Shown in pieces: positions 49,316 to 56,556 of a DNA stretch of 64,000 nucleotides. The DNA is taken from assembly GCF_003254505.1 (NCBI RefSeq), contig NZ_QFYP01000001.1:3456001-3520000 (forward strand), in the 5' to 3' direction. The first letter of the stretch is position 1. Each line of letters starts with the position of its first letter. The DNA comes from Phenylobacterium hankyongense (GTDB taxonomy: Bacteria > Pseudomonadota > Alphaproteobacteria > Caulobacterales > Caulobacteraceae). Position numbers and translations under genes: made by a program. The notes beneath the pieces were generated by a model. It searched no databases, was not told where the DNA came from, and worked only from the letters and a program-made list of their open reading frames with translations.

Positions 49316-50146
49316 TCACTTGAACAGCGACAGGATGATCTGCGGCGACTGGTTGGCGATCGACAGCGCCTGAGCGCCGAGTTGTTGCTGGACCTGCAGG
49401 GCCTGCAGCCGGGCGCTCTCCTTCGCCAGGTCGGCGTCCACGAGGTTGCCGACGCCGGTGGTCAGGGTGTCGGACAGCTTCGAGACGAAGTCGGCGTGCG
49501 CGGTGATCTGCTTGGCCTGCGAGCCGAGGCTGCCGAGCGACTGGTTGACGTTGGTGATCGACAGGTTGAGGTCGGCCAGCACCTGGGTGGAAAGCGTCAC
49601 CGTGGCCAGCGACGACGTCGAGGGGATGGTGATGATCCCGCCGCCCAGCGACATGTCCTGGGTCGAGAGCGTGATGTACGAGTTGGCGTCCGCGTTGGCG
49701 AGGAACTGGATATTCGACGGGATCGAGCCGTTCAGCAGGTTCGCGCCGTCGAACGCGGAATTCCCGGTGATCTGGCCGATCTGGCGAAGGATCGACTTGA
49801 ACTCGGAGTCCAGCGCGGTGCGGGAGTTGGCGTCGATGGACGTGTCCATCGCCGCGACCACCTTCTCCTTGAGCTGCACGAGCAGGTCGGAGACCGACTG
49901 GCCCGCGGTCATCGAGACCTCGGCGATCGAGCTGGCCCGGTCGAGGCTCATCTTGACCGCGCCCAGGGCGCCGATGTCGGCCCGTTGGTTCTGGGCGATC
50001 GACCAGACCGCGGCGTTGTCCTTGGCGTTGGCGATCTTGAGGCCGGTGTTGATCCGGTTCTGAACGTCGCTGAGGTCCTGCTGAGTCTGGTTCAGGTTCT
50101 GCAGCGCAACCAGCGCAGACTTGTTGGTGTGGACGCTGATCGACAT
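49316..50146 (-). CDS. Flagellin, divergent copy (FljJ-like position)
   Basis: A 276-residue flagellin consisting only of the conserved N-terminal (SISVHTNKSALVALQNLNQT, INTGLKIANAKDNAAVWSIA) and C-terminal ([20 protein letters not shown]) D0/D1 helices with a short central part, as in Caulobacter. ATG 50146 is preferred to GTG 50149 since GAGGAG is 8 bases away. It differs clearly from the two downstream copies, and lacks the -24/-12 promoter and 5' stem-loop that they share. Likely a minor structural or basal flagellin. Confidence 0.93.
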   Translation of the reverse strand: MSISVHTNKSALVALQNLNQTQQDLSDVQNRINTGLKIANAKDNAAVWSIAQNQRADIGALGAVKMSLDRASSIAEVSMTAGQSVSDLLVQLKEKVVAAMDTSIDANSRTALDSEFKSILRQIGQITGNSAFDGANLLNGSIPSNIQFLANADANSYITLSTQDMSLGGGIITIPSTSSLATVTLSTQVLADLNLSITNVNQSLGSLGSQAKQITAHADFVSKLSDTLTTGVGNLVDADLAKESARLQALQVQQQLGAQALSIANQSPQIILSLFK

Positions 50147-50318
50147 CACGGATTCTCCTCGGTCGTCCCCCGCGCCGGCTACCCGAGTCGCAAAGGTGTT
50201 CGAGGGCAGGCTATTGAGAACATGGTGTCCAGAAGGTTAACGCGACCACGCCGAGCGCCGCCGCCGGCGAACCGGGGCGGTTAGCGAACTCGGGTCCCGC
50301 CACTCGAAAGCGGGCAGA

Positions 50319-50609
50319 TCAGGCTTTGGTGCGGATCACCTCGCCGGCGACGTATTCGGCCTCATCCCGCAGCTTCAGGATCACTTCCCTGGGCAGCTGG
50401 CGTATGACCTCACCCGTCCGGCGGTTGACAGTCTTGTAGACGTAGGTGCCGCTCGCTTGATCCTCTTCAATGATCAGTCGCAGGTCGACCGGATCCTCGT
50501 TCGGAGCGTCTCGCTTCGGGGCCTGATCCTTGCCGGATCTTCCGGAGGAGGATTGCTGGCCGAACGTGGGATCTGGCGTGGCTGCGAAACTCGCAACCTT
50601 GCTTTGCAT
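50319..50609 (-). CDS. flaG: FlaG-family protein
   Basis: A 96-residue protein with the FlaG core LRLIIEEDQASGTYVYKTVN and RRTGEVIRQLPREVILKLRD. FlaG proteins affect filament length or flagellin assembly. It lies between flagellin genes 1 and 2, 117 bases after flagellin 2, and may be read through from it. The N-terminal 45 residues are polar and unstructured-looking. Confidence 0.88.
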   Translation of the reverse strand: MQSKVASFAATPDPTFGQQSSSGRSGKDQAPKRDAPNEDPVDLRLIIEEDQASGTYVYKTVNRRTGEVIRQLPREVILKLRDEAEYVAGEVIRTKA

Positions 50610-50726
50610 GTCTCCGTCGCTGGCGCTTAGGACGACAGCGCTCCGCTTTGAGCGCGAACGGCGGAGAGGTCACCCTCCCCGCCGCCACGAGCGGACGCGG
50701 GGCTTTCACCCCGCGCCCAGTGAGCC

Positions 50727-51560
50727 TTAACGGAAGAGGCTGAGCAGGACCGACGAAGACTGGTTCGCGATCGAGAGCGCCTGAATGCCCAGCTGCTGCT
50801 TGGTCTGCAGCGACTGGAGGGTGGCGCTTTCCTTCGCGAGGTTCGCGTCGACCAGGTTGCCCACACCAGCGTCCAGGGTGTCCTGGAGCTTGCCGACGAA
50901 GGTCAGGTGCGATCCCAGCGACTTCGAACCCGTGCCGAGCTTGGACAGGGCGCTGGAGACGTTGGTGATCGCCGTGTTGACGGTGGCGATCATCGTCTGG
51001 GCCAGCGACTGGGTGCCGATCGAGTCGGTCGCCGAGATGCCGCTCAGCGCGCCCGAGCCAAGGTCCATCGACTGGGCCGCCACGGTGATCACCGAGGTGC
51101 CGTCAGCGTTGGCCAGGGCCTGGATGGTGCTGGGCGACGTGCCCTTGACCATGTTCGCGCCGTTGAAGTCGGCGTTGTTCACGGCCTTCGAGATCTGGTC
51201 GCGAAGCGACTTGAAGTCGTCGTTCAGCGCGATGCGGCTGTTCGAGTCGAGCGTGGTGTCGGACGCCGCCAGGGCCTTTTCCTTCATCTGAAGGAGAAGG
51301 TCGGAGACGGTTTCGCCGGCGGAGATCGCAACGTCCACGGTCGATTGGCCGCGTTGCAGCGAGTCCTTCACGTCGTTGAGCGACTGGGAGGTGGCCCGTT
51401 GGTTCTGGGCGATGGCCCAGATGGCGCCGTTGTCCTTCGCCGACGCCACCTTCATGCCCGTATTGATACGGTTCTGGGTGGTCATCAGTTGGGACTGGGT
51501 GGCGGTGAGGTTTTGCAGCGCCGCCATCGCGCCGACATTGGTATTCACGCTATTGGGCAT
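50727..51560 (-). CDS. Flagellin (copy 2)
   Basis: A 277-residue flagellin with [13 protein letters not shown] and [19 protein letters not shown] at the two ends and a Ser/Thr-rich middle that would be the target of flagellin glycosylation. By eye about 85% identical to copy 3, so they are recent tandem duplicates. AAGGAAAG lies 6 bases before ATG 51560. Expressed from the sigma-54-type promoter at 51633-51648 with inverted-repeat elements further upstream. Confidence 0.97.
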   Translation of the reverse strand: MPNSVNTNVGAMAALQNLTATQSQLMTTQNRINTGMKVASAKDNGAIWAIAQNQRATSQSLNDVKDSLQRGQSTVDVAISAGETVSDLLLQMKEKALAASDTTLDSNSRIALNDDFKSLRDQISKAVNNADFNGANMVKGTSPSTIQALANADGTSVITVAAQSMDLGSGALSGISATDSIGTQSLAQTMIATVNTAITNVSSALSKLGTGSKSLGSHLTFVGKLQDTLDAGVGNLVDANLAKESATLQSLQTKQQLGIQALSIANQSSSVLLSLFR

Positions 51561-51607
51561 ACGAACTTTCCTTTTTTCAAGGTCGCCGGCCGCATTTTGA
51601 CAGCCGG

Positions 51608-51620
51608 GGGCATTTTGCCC
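51608..51620 (-). promoter_or_regulatory. Predicted 5'-terminal stem-loop of flagellin 2 mRNA
   Basis: On the minus strand GGGCA-AAA-TGCCC, directly after the start site expected 12 bases beyond the -12 element (about 51622). FlbT, encoded nearby, acts on the flagellin mRNA leader in Caulobacter, so this is a candidate target. Confidence 0.5.
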
Positions 51621-51632
51621 GGCAACATCCGC

Positions 51633-51648
51633 AGCAAGTCGCAGGCCA
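51633..51648 (-). promoter_or_regulatory. Sigma-54 (-24/-12) promoter of flagellin 2
   Basis: The minus strand reads TGGCCT-GCGAC-TTGCT, matching TGGC-N7-TTGC with the GG and GC doublets 10 bases apart. The predicted start near 51622 gives a leader of about 62 bases. Flagellin genes of Caulobacter are sigma-54 dependent. Confidence 0.78.
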
Positions 51649-51722
51649 CGGCGGCGCCAGGGCGAGAAGGCCCCAAGCCGCTGAATTCACAATGTTATAG
51701 GGTTGTTAGCGATGCCTCTGCC

Positions 51723-51790
51723 CGGCAGTTATTGCCGATCGGCAGGCCGTGGGCGGCAAAAATTGCCGCGTCGGACGGCAGCTTTTGCCG
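51723..51790 (-). promoter_or_regulatory. Three CGGCA-N5-TGCCG inverted repeats, candidate FlbD-type enhancer array
   Basis: Copies at 51723-51737, 51754-51768 (extended to GCGGCAAAAATTGCCGC) and 51776-51790. Centres are 31 and 22 bases apart, close to three and two helical turns. They lie about 100-170 bases upstream of the flagellin 2 start site, the usual distance for NtrC-type activators such as FlbD acting on sigma-54 promoters. Confidence 0.65.
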
Positions 51791-51808
51791 ATCCGCGCGC
51801 TAAAGGAG

Positions 51809-51836
51809 GCCGGGCGGCCCCGAAGGGCCGCCCGGC
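51809..51836 (-). terminator. Stable hairpin after flagellin 3
   Basis: A perfect 12-bp stem (GCCGGGCGGCCC / GGGCCGCCCGGC). On the minus strand the loop is TTCG closed by C-G, a stabilising UUCG tetraloop. It starts 7 bases after the flagellin stop. The following CTCCTTT is only weakly U-rich, so the structure may mainly protect the mRNA end. Confidence 0.65.
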
Positions 51837-51843
51837 GTCGCGA

Positions 51844-52680
51844 CTACCGGAATAGCGACATCAGGACAGACGACGACTGGTTGGCGATCGAGAGCGCCTG
51901 GATCCCCAGTTGCTGCTTCGTCTGCAGCGCCTGGAGCTTTGCGCTTTCCTTCGCCAGGTCGGCGTCGACGAGATTGCCTACGCCCGCATCCACGGAATCC
52001 TGCAGCTTCCCGATAAACGTCAGGTGGGAAGCCAGGGACTTCGAGCCTGTGCCCAACTTGGACAAGGCGCTCGAGACGTTGATGATCGCCGTATTGACCT
52101 GGGCGATCATGTTCTGGGCGAGAGTCTGCGTACTGATCGAGTCCGTCGCTGCGATGCCGCTCAGGGCGCCGGTGCCGAGGTCGAGGCTCTGCGCCTGGAC
52201 CGTGATCACCGCCGTCCCGTCCCCGTTTGCCAGCGCCTGGATGGTGGTGGGGGCAGTGCCCTTGACCATGTTGGCGCCGTTGAAGTCGGCGTTGTTCACC
52301 GCCTTCGAGATCTGATCGCGCAATGACACGAAGTCGTCGTTGAGCGCGACGCGGCTGTTCACATCGAGGGTCGTATCGGATGCCGCCAGGGCCTTTTCCT
52401 TCATCTGAAGGAGAAGATCCGAGACCGTCTCGCCCGCAGAGATCGCCACGTCGACGGTCGACTGACCGCGCTGCAGCGACTCCTTCACCGAGTTGAGCGC
52501 CTGGGAGGTCGCACGCTGGTTCTGGGCGATAGCCCAGATCGCGCCGTTGTCCTTCGCGCTCGACACCTTGAGCCCCGTGTTGATGCGTGTCTGAGTGGTT
52601 GCCAGCTCCGCTTGCGTCGAGTTGAGGTTTTGGAGCGCCACCATGGCGCCCACGTTGGTATTCACCGAATTGAACGGCAT
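51844..52680 (-). CDS. Flagellin (copy 3)
   Basis: A 278-residue flagellin nearly colinear with copy 2 (start [20 protein letters not shown], end [14 protein letters not shown]); the differences are spread through the central region, for example [16 protein letters not shown] against [24 protein letters not shown] ribosome site is about 6 bases before the ATG. Has its own sigma-54-type promoter at 52756-52771. A major filament subunit by analogy with FljK/FljL; exact orthology cannot be assigned from sequence alone. Confidence 0.97.
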   Translation of the reverse strand: MPFNSVNTNVGAMVALQNLNSTQAELATTQTRINTGLKVSSAKDNGAIWAIAQNQRATSQALNSVKESLQRGQSTVDVAISAGETVSDLLLQMKEKALAASDTTLDVNSRVALNDDFVSLRDQISKAVNNADFNGANMVKGTAPTTIQALANGDGTAVITVQAQSLDLGTGALSGIAATDSISTQTLAQNMIAQVNTAIINVSSALSKLGTGSKSLASHLTFIGKLQDSVDAGVGNLVDADLAKESAKLQALQTKQQLGIQALSIANQSSSVLMSLFR

Positions 52681-52727
52681 TTGGTCATCCTTCCATTCTG
52701 GGAGGTAGGTCGCGGCGTTTTGCCAGC

Positions 52728-52743
52728 GGGCGATTTTTCGCCC
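52728..52743 (-). promoter_or_regulatory. Predicted 5'-terminal stem-loop of flagellin 3 mRNA
   Basis: On the minus strand GGGCGA-AAAA-TCGCCC, starting one base after the predicted start site (about 52744). Same position and same A-rich loop as in flagellin 2. Confidence 0.5.
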
Positions 52744-52755
52744 CGCCCAAGCATC

Positions 52756-52771
52756 GCAAGCGCGAGGCCAA
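52756..52771 (-). promoter_or_regulatory. Sigma-54 (-24/-12) promoter of flagellin 3
   Basis: The minus strand reads TTGGCCT-CGCGC-TTGC, with GG and GC doublets 10 bases apart and the same TGGCCT-N5-TTGC core as the flagellin 2 promoter. Expected start about 52744, leader about 64 bases. Confidence 0.75.
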
Positions 52772-52861
52772 CATGGTAAATGCCAGCTTCAGCATAAGAG
52801 GCTGGTTTCATTGATGGTTTTTTGCCGGTGGGCGGCGGCGGCCGAGGGCGATCCTGCCGCC

Positions 52862-52876
52862 CGGCAGCGCTTGCCG
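52862..52876 (-). promoter_or_regulatory. CGGCA-N5-TGCCG inverted repeat upstream of flagellin 3
   Basis: One perfect copy (CGGCA-GCGCT-TGCCG) of the element found in triplicate upstream of flagellin 2, centred about 125 bases before the predicted start. The rest of the 394-base gap 52681-53074 holds the promoter, the leader and a 16-bp tandem repeat; no gene was found in it. Confidence 0.55.
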
Positions 52877-52990
52877 GGCGCTATCTTCCGGACACGCAAA
52901 AGGCCGCAGCGGGGGCCGCGGCCTGGCAGGGCGTCGGAGTTGGGTCAGGACCGGCGGGGCGCCGGATTTGGTGCGTCAGGGTCCCCGGGG

Positions 52991-53072
52991 GCGCAAGAGT
53001 TGGGGGGCGCAAGAGTTGGGGGGCGCCAGAGTTGGGGGGCGCCAGAATGGGTGGGGCGCAGAGTTGGTGAGG
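52991..53072. repeat. Five tandem copies of a 16-17-bp G-rich unit
   Basis: Units GCGCAAGAGTTGGGGG at 52991, 53007 (identical), 53023 (one change), then two degenerate copies at 53039 and 53056. The array stops 3 bases before the flaF stop codon end and does not enter a gene. Confidence 0.85.
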
Positions 53073-53074
53073 CC

Positions 53075-53443
53075 TCAGGCCGCGGCGGCCGATCCGCCGC
53101 CGATCAGGCCCTGCATGATCGTCCGGTTGACGTCGATCAGCGGCTGGATCTCCTCCTCGCGGCGGATCACGGCGCTGGTGTGCTTGGCCACCCAGATGCT
53201 GAGCGAGATGATCGAGGCCCGCAGCGGCGGCGGCAGGCCGTTCTCGGAATCCGAGCAGTCGGTGCCCAGCACCGACCACATGCGGCGGTTCCAATCGAGC
53301 GCGTCGATGCGCCCACGGATATCCGTGGGATCGCACTTGGCCGCTTCCATCAACGCCAGCGTCACCTGCGCGAACAGGCGATACTCCGTCTCCCGGGGGT
53401 TCTCAGCCCGGGTCGCGGCTTGCTGATAAGCCTGAAGGGACAT
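53075..53443 (-). CDS. flaF: Flagellar biosynthesis regulator FlaF
   Basis: A 122-residue FlaF protein: [20 protein letters not shown] at the start, then [15 protein letters not shown] and [20 protein letters not shown]. In Caulobacter FlaF is needed for flagellin synthesis or secretion and acts opposite to FlbT. Its start lies 41 bases inside the end of flbT, so the pair is translationally coupled. A CtrA-type box lies upstream of the operon. Confidence 0.95.
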   Translation of the reverse strand: MSLQAYQQAATRAENPRETEYRLFAQVTLALMEAAKCDPTDIRGRIDALDWNRRMWSVLGTDCSDSENGLPPPLRASIISLSIWVAKHTSAVIRREEEIQPLIDVNRTIMQGLIGGGSAAAA

Positions 53444-53828
53444 TGCCCAACCTCTCGTCTTCGTACTCGATAAGCTTCCGGCACAGCATCAGCGCCTTGT
53501 AGTACTCGCGCGACATGCAGTGCTTGGAGATGGTCACGCAGTCGGCAAGGATCACCGGATTGCGGATCGCTCCCATGAATTCGCTGAGGCGGCGGACGAA
53601 CTCGTCATAGTAACGGTCCGCCCCGACCTCATCGAGGTACATCATCATGACCGGGAAATAGACGCGGCGGGCCGGCGTGTTCGCCTCTTCCTGCTGCATG
53701 ATGTCCTTCTCGCGAAGGACAGAGGCCTTGTTCTGCAACACCAGAACGCCCCGACGGTCGCCATTCTGGACGACCGCGCCATTGAGAACGAACTTCTCTC
53801 CCGGCTTCAGCGACAATTTTAGCGGCAA
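53403..53828 (-). CDS. flbT: Flagellin mRNA regulator FlbT
   Basis: A 141-residue FlbT protein, a post-transcriptional repressor that binds the flagellin mRNA leader and promotes its decay until the hook is complete. The family N-terminus [19 protein letters not shown] begins right after a TTG codon at 53828 that has GGGAGG 7 bases upstream; a GTG at 53855 would add nine unrelated residues and has no ribosome site, so TTG is the start. [20 protein letters not shown] is typical. Overlaps flaF by 41 bases. Confidence 0.94.
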   Translation of the reverse strand: MPLKLSLKPGEKFVLNGAVVQNGDRRGVLVLQNKASVLREKDIMQQEEANTPARRVYFPVMMMYLDEVGADRYYDEFVRRLSEFMGAIRNPVILADCVTISKHCMSREYYKALMLCRKLIEYEDERLGNVPSGLSASRDPG

Positions 53829-53968
53829 GTCCCGCCTCCCGATCTCAGCGCCCACGAACCATCATTCCGATTCGACAGACCCATTGTCGCTTTCCGATGG
53901 GCCGAGCGCACCTCACGCTTAACGGGCGCCGGTTAACGGGCTCTTGCTAAGCTTGCGCCGCCCTCGGT

Positions 53969-53983
53969 TTAAGCAAGGGTTAA
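53969..53983. promoter_or_regulatory. CtrA-type binding site upstream of flmG
   Basis: TTAA-GCAAGGG-TTAA, a perfect match to the CtrA consensus TTAA-N7-TTAA, 45 bases before the flmG start and in the gap shared with divergent flbT. Two further TTAAC half-sites at about 53918-53936 are spaced 10 apart and do not fit the consensus. Confidence 0.68.
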
Positions 53984-54028
53984 GCATAATCGGGCGACCA
54001 AGGGGTCACATCCCATTGGAGTCGCCTC

Positions 54029-55825
54029 ATGCCGCGTAAGGGCCCGCCGAGCGCCACCTCTAGCCAGGCGCTCGAGACTGCCGCCCTGCCCACCCCCGCG
54101 CGCCTGGCGGCCGACACCATGGGCCGCGCCGGCTCCAACGACGCGCTGGCCCGGCTGAACCAGGCCATGGGCGAGCTGAAGGCGCTCGCCGTCGCCCCGA
54201 TGCTGCAGCGGGCGGTGAACGCGATCCGCGCCGACGAGCCCGGCACCGCCACCGAGTGGGCGATCAAGGCGCTCGAGCAGGACGAGCACAACGGCTTCGG
54301 CTGGTACCTGCTGGCCATCGCCCGCGAGCGGGCCGGAGACTTCGCCTCCTCGGTGGCGGCCTATGAATCGGCGCTCAAGCTGCTGCCGGACCACGCCGAG
54401 GTGGCCAACGACCTCGGGCGCCTGGCCTTCCGCATGGGGATGCGCGAACAGGCGGAGAAGCTGTTCCGCCACTTCCTGATCCGTCATCCCGATCACCCGG
54501 AAGGCGCCAACAACCTCGCCTGCGCGATCCGCGACCAGTCGCGGCTCGAAGAGGCGGTGGAGATCCTCAAGCCCGCCCTGCTGAAGAACCCCGAAGTCGG
54601 CATGCTCTGGAACACCATGGGCACCGTGGTGGCCGAACAGGGCGACTTCCCCACCGCGCGGATCTTCTTCGAGGAATGCCTGCGGCTGGAGCCCGGCCTG
54701 GCCAAGGCCCGCTACAACCTCGGCAACGCGCTGCTGAACCTCGGCGACCCCGAAGGCGCGCTGGAGGCCTCGAACACCGCGATCGCCGCGGTCACGGCCG
54801 AGGACGAGCGGCAGATGATGCGGCTCGCCCGTTCCACCATCCTCATCGCGCTGGGGCGGCTGGGCGACGGCTGGGAGGAGTACGAGGCGCGCTTCCACCC
54901 GCAGTTCGCCGAGATCACCCACTTCCTGATCGACCGGCCGCGCTGGACGCCGGGCGCCGACCTGACGGGCAAGTCCCTGCTGGTGGTCGGCGAGCAGGGC
55001 CTGGGCGACGAGGTGCTGTTCGCCAACACCCTGCGCGACGTGCTCGACCGGCTGGGCCCCGACGGCCGCCTGACCCTGGCGGTGGAGCCGCGGCTGGTCA
55101 CCCTCTTCCAGCGCGCTTTCCCGCAGGTGGACGTCGGCGCCCACGCCACCTATCGGCTGGGGACCCGGCCCGCCCGCGCCGCGCCGTTCGTCGAGGACAT
55201 GGCGGCGATCGACCTGTGGGCGCCGATCGCCTCCCTGCTGCGGGATTTCCGCCGCACCGTCGACGATTTCCCGGTCCGCGAGCCTCTGCTGACCGCCGAT
55301 CCCGATCGCGTCGCCTACTGGCGCGCGCAGGTCGCGGCCCTGCCCGGCCGCAAGGTCGGCCTGCTCTGGAAGAGCGGCATCAGCAAGGACGCCCGGCACC
55401 GCTACTTCGCCAAGTTCGCCGACTGGGCGCCGGTGCTCGCCCAGGCCGGCGTCACCTTCGTCAACCTGCAGTACGGCGACTGCGCCGAGGAGCTGGCCTT
55501 CGCCCAGCGCGAGCTGGGGGTCGAGATCTGGCAACCGCCGGGCATCGACCTGAAGCAGGACCTCGACGACGTGACCGCGCTCTGCTGCGCCATGGACCTT
55601 GTGGTCGGCTTCTCCAACGCCAGCTTCAACCTCGCCGCGGCCTGCGGCGCGCCGGCCTGGCTGATCACCGTGCCGGGCTCCTGGCCCCGGCTGGGGACCC
55701 GCGACCGTTATCCCTGGTATCCGCAGGTGAAGGTGTTCGCACCCGAGGCCTATGGCGACTGGGGACCGGTGATGTCCGAGGTCGCCGACGCACTCGCCGG
55801 CTTCGCGGGCGCCGCGGAACACTGA
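54029..55825 (+). CDS. flmG: TPR-containing flagellin glycosyltransferase, FlmG-like
   Basis: A 598-residue protein with five or six TPR units at about residues 55-300 (NGFGWYLLAIARERAGDFAS, AEVANDLGRLAFRMGMREQA, PGLAKARYNLGNALLNLGDP) and a C-terminal GT-B-like domain starting near SLLVVGEQGLGDEVLFANTL and containing VGLLWKSGISKDARHRYFAK and VGFSNASFNLAAACGAPAWL. This is the architecture of Caulobacter FlmG, in which the TPR part binds flagellins and the C-terminal part transfers a nonulosonic-acid sugar. GGAG lies 6 bases before the ATG. Lies divergent from flbT-flaF. No pseudaminic-acid genes are in the window. Confidence 0.8.
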   Translation: MPRKGPPSATSSQALETAALPTPARLAADTMGRAGSNDALARLNQAMGELKALAVAPMLQRAVNAIRADEPGTATEWAIKALEQDEHNGFGWYLLAIARERAGDFASSVAAYESALKLLPDHAEVANDLGRLAFRMGMREQAEKLFRHFLIRHPDHPEGANNLACAIRDQSRLEEAVEILKPALLKNPEVGMLWNTMGTVVAEQGDFPTARIFFEECLRLEPGLAKARYNLGNALLNLGDPEGALEASNTAIAAVTAEDERQMMRLARSTILIALGRLGDGWEEYEARFHPQFAEITHFLIDRPRWTPGADLTGKSLLVVGEQGLGDEVLFANTLRDVLDRLGPDGRLTLAVEPRLVTLFQRAFPQVDVGAHATYRLGTRPARAAPFVEDMAAIDLWAPIASLLRDFRRTVDDFPVREPLLTADPDRVAYWRAQVAALPGRKVGLLWKSGISKDARHRYFAKFADWAPVLAQAGVTFVNLQYGDCAEELAFAQRELGVEIWQPPGIDLKQDLDDVTALCCAMDLVVGFSNASFNLAAACGAPAWLITVPGSWPRLGTRDRYPWYPQVKVFAPEAYGDWGPVMSEVADALAGFAGAAEH

Positions 55826-55887
55826 AACCCCTCGGGGATTTGTTCTTCCGTGAGCGCGCCGATCCGGCGCGATGCGAGGAGCCCCCC

Positions 55888-56436
55888 ATGCCCGGCAACT
55901 TCGAGAGCGACGACGCCGATTTCGATTCGCAGGATCAGGCCGAGACCTTCGACGAAAGCATGACGGTCGGCGGGGAAGGCGATTCCCCCCTGGCGGACGA
56001 CTCACCGCTCTCGATCGGCGAGGACATGCGCACCTTCGAGGAGATGCCCGACGTCTATGACGCCACCCGCGCGGAGGGTGATCGTGACGACGAGGAAGCC
56101 GTGGCGCTGGACGCCGACGAATTCGACGAGGACGCCATCGACGACGACGACCTGGAGGAGGACGACGAGCTCGACTACCGCGCGGTGACCGAGCAGGACG
56201 AGGACGACCTCGACGGCCAGGGCGGCGAGACCGGGTCCGGCCGCTTCAACGAGGACGCCCTCTCGGCCCGCGACATCGACGGGCTCGACGAGGTGGAGGA
56301 CGCCGACAGCGTGTCCGGCGGCGAGGACGACGTCACCAACTTCCAGGCCCGCAACGTCGGCGACGAGGATCTCAAGCGGATGGGCTATTCCGAGGACCGT
56401 GACGGCGAGACCCGCGCCAAGCCGGACGAAGACTAG
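55888..56436 (+). CDS. Highly acidic hypothetical protein
   Basis: A 182-residue protein with no cysteine and an extreme charge: 70 Asp/Glu by count (38%) against about a dozen Lys/Arg. The most acidic stretch is EDAIDDDDLEEDDELD. Conserved-looking patches are SIGEDMRTFEEMPDVYDATR and FQARNVGDEDLKRMGYSED. It has GAGGAG before ATG 55888, 62 bases after flmG. Probably cytoplasmic and disordered; function unknown. The codon pattern is strongly third-position GC, so the frame is real. Confidence 0.8.
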   Translation: MPGNFESDDADFDSQDQAETFDESMTVGGEGDSPLADDSPLSIGEDMRTFEEMPDVYDATRAEGDRDDEEAVALDADEFDEDAIDDDDLEEDDELDYRAVTEQDEDDLDGQGGETGSGRFNEDALSARDIDGLDEVEDADSVSGGEDDVTNFQARNVGDEDLKRMGYSEDRDGETRAKPDED

Positions 56437-56556
56437 CGCAACGCCGGCCGCCCGCCTGCGGCGTTCAACGCGCTTGCATGCCGCGCCGCGGCCATTAGTT
56501 TGCTCCCAGTTGAAACGATTGTTCGAATGCGGGCCGAGGTCCGCCGGGGAGCCGGA

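Noticed and set aside
52991..53072. Possible CRISPR-like array
   Set aside because: Units are contiguous 16-17-bp tandems without spacers.
53918..53936. Second CtrA box near flbT
   Set aside because: Two TTAA half-sites are separated by 10 bases rather than 7.
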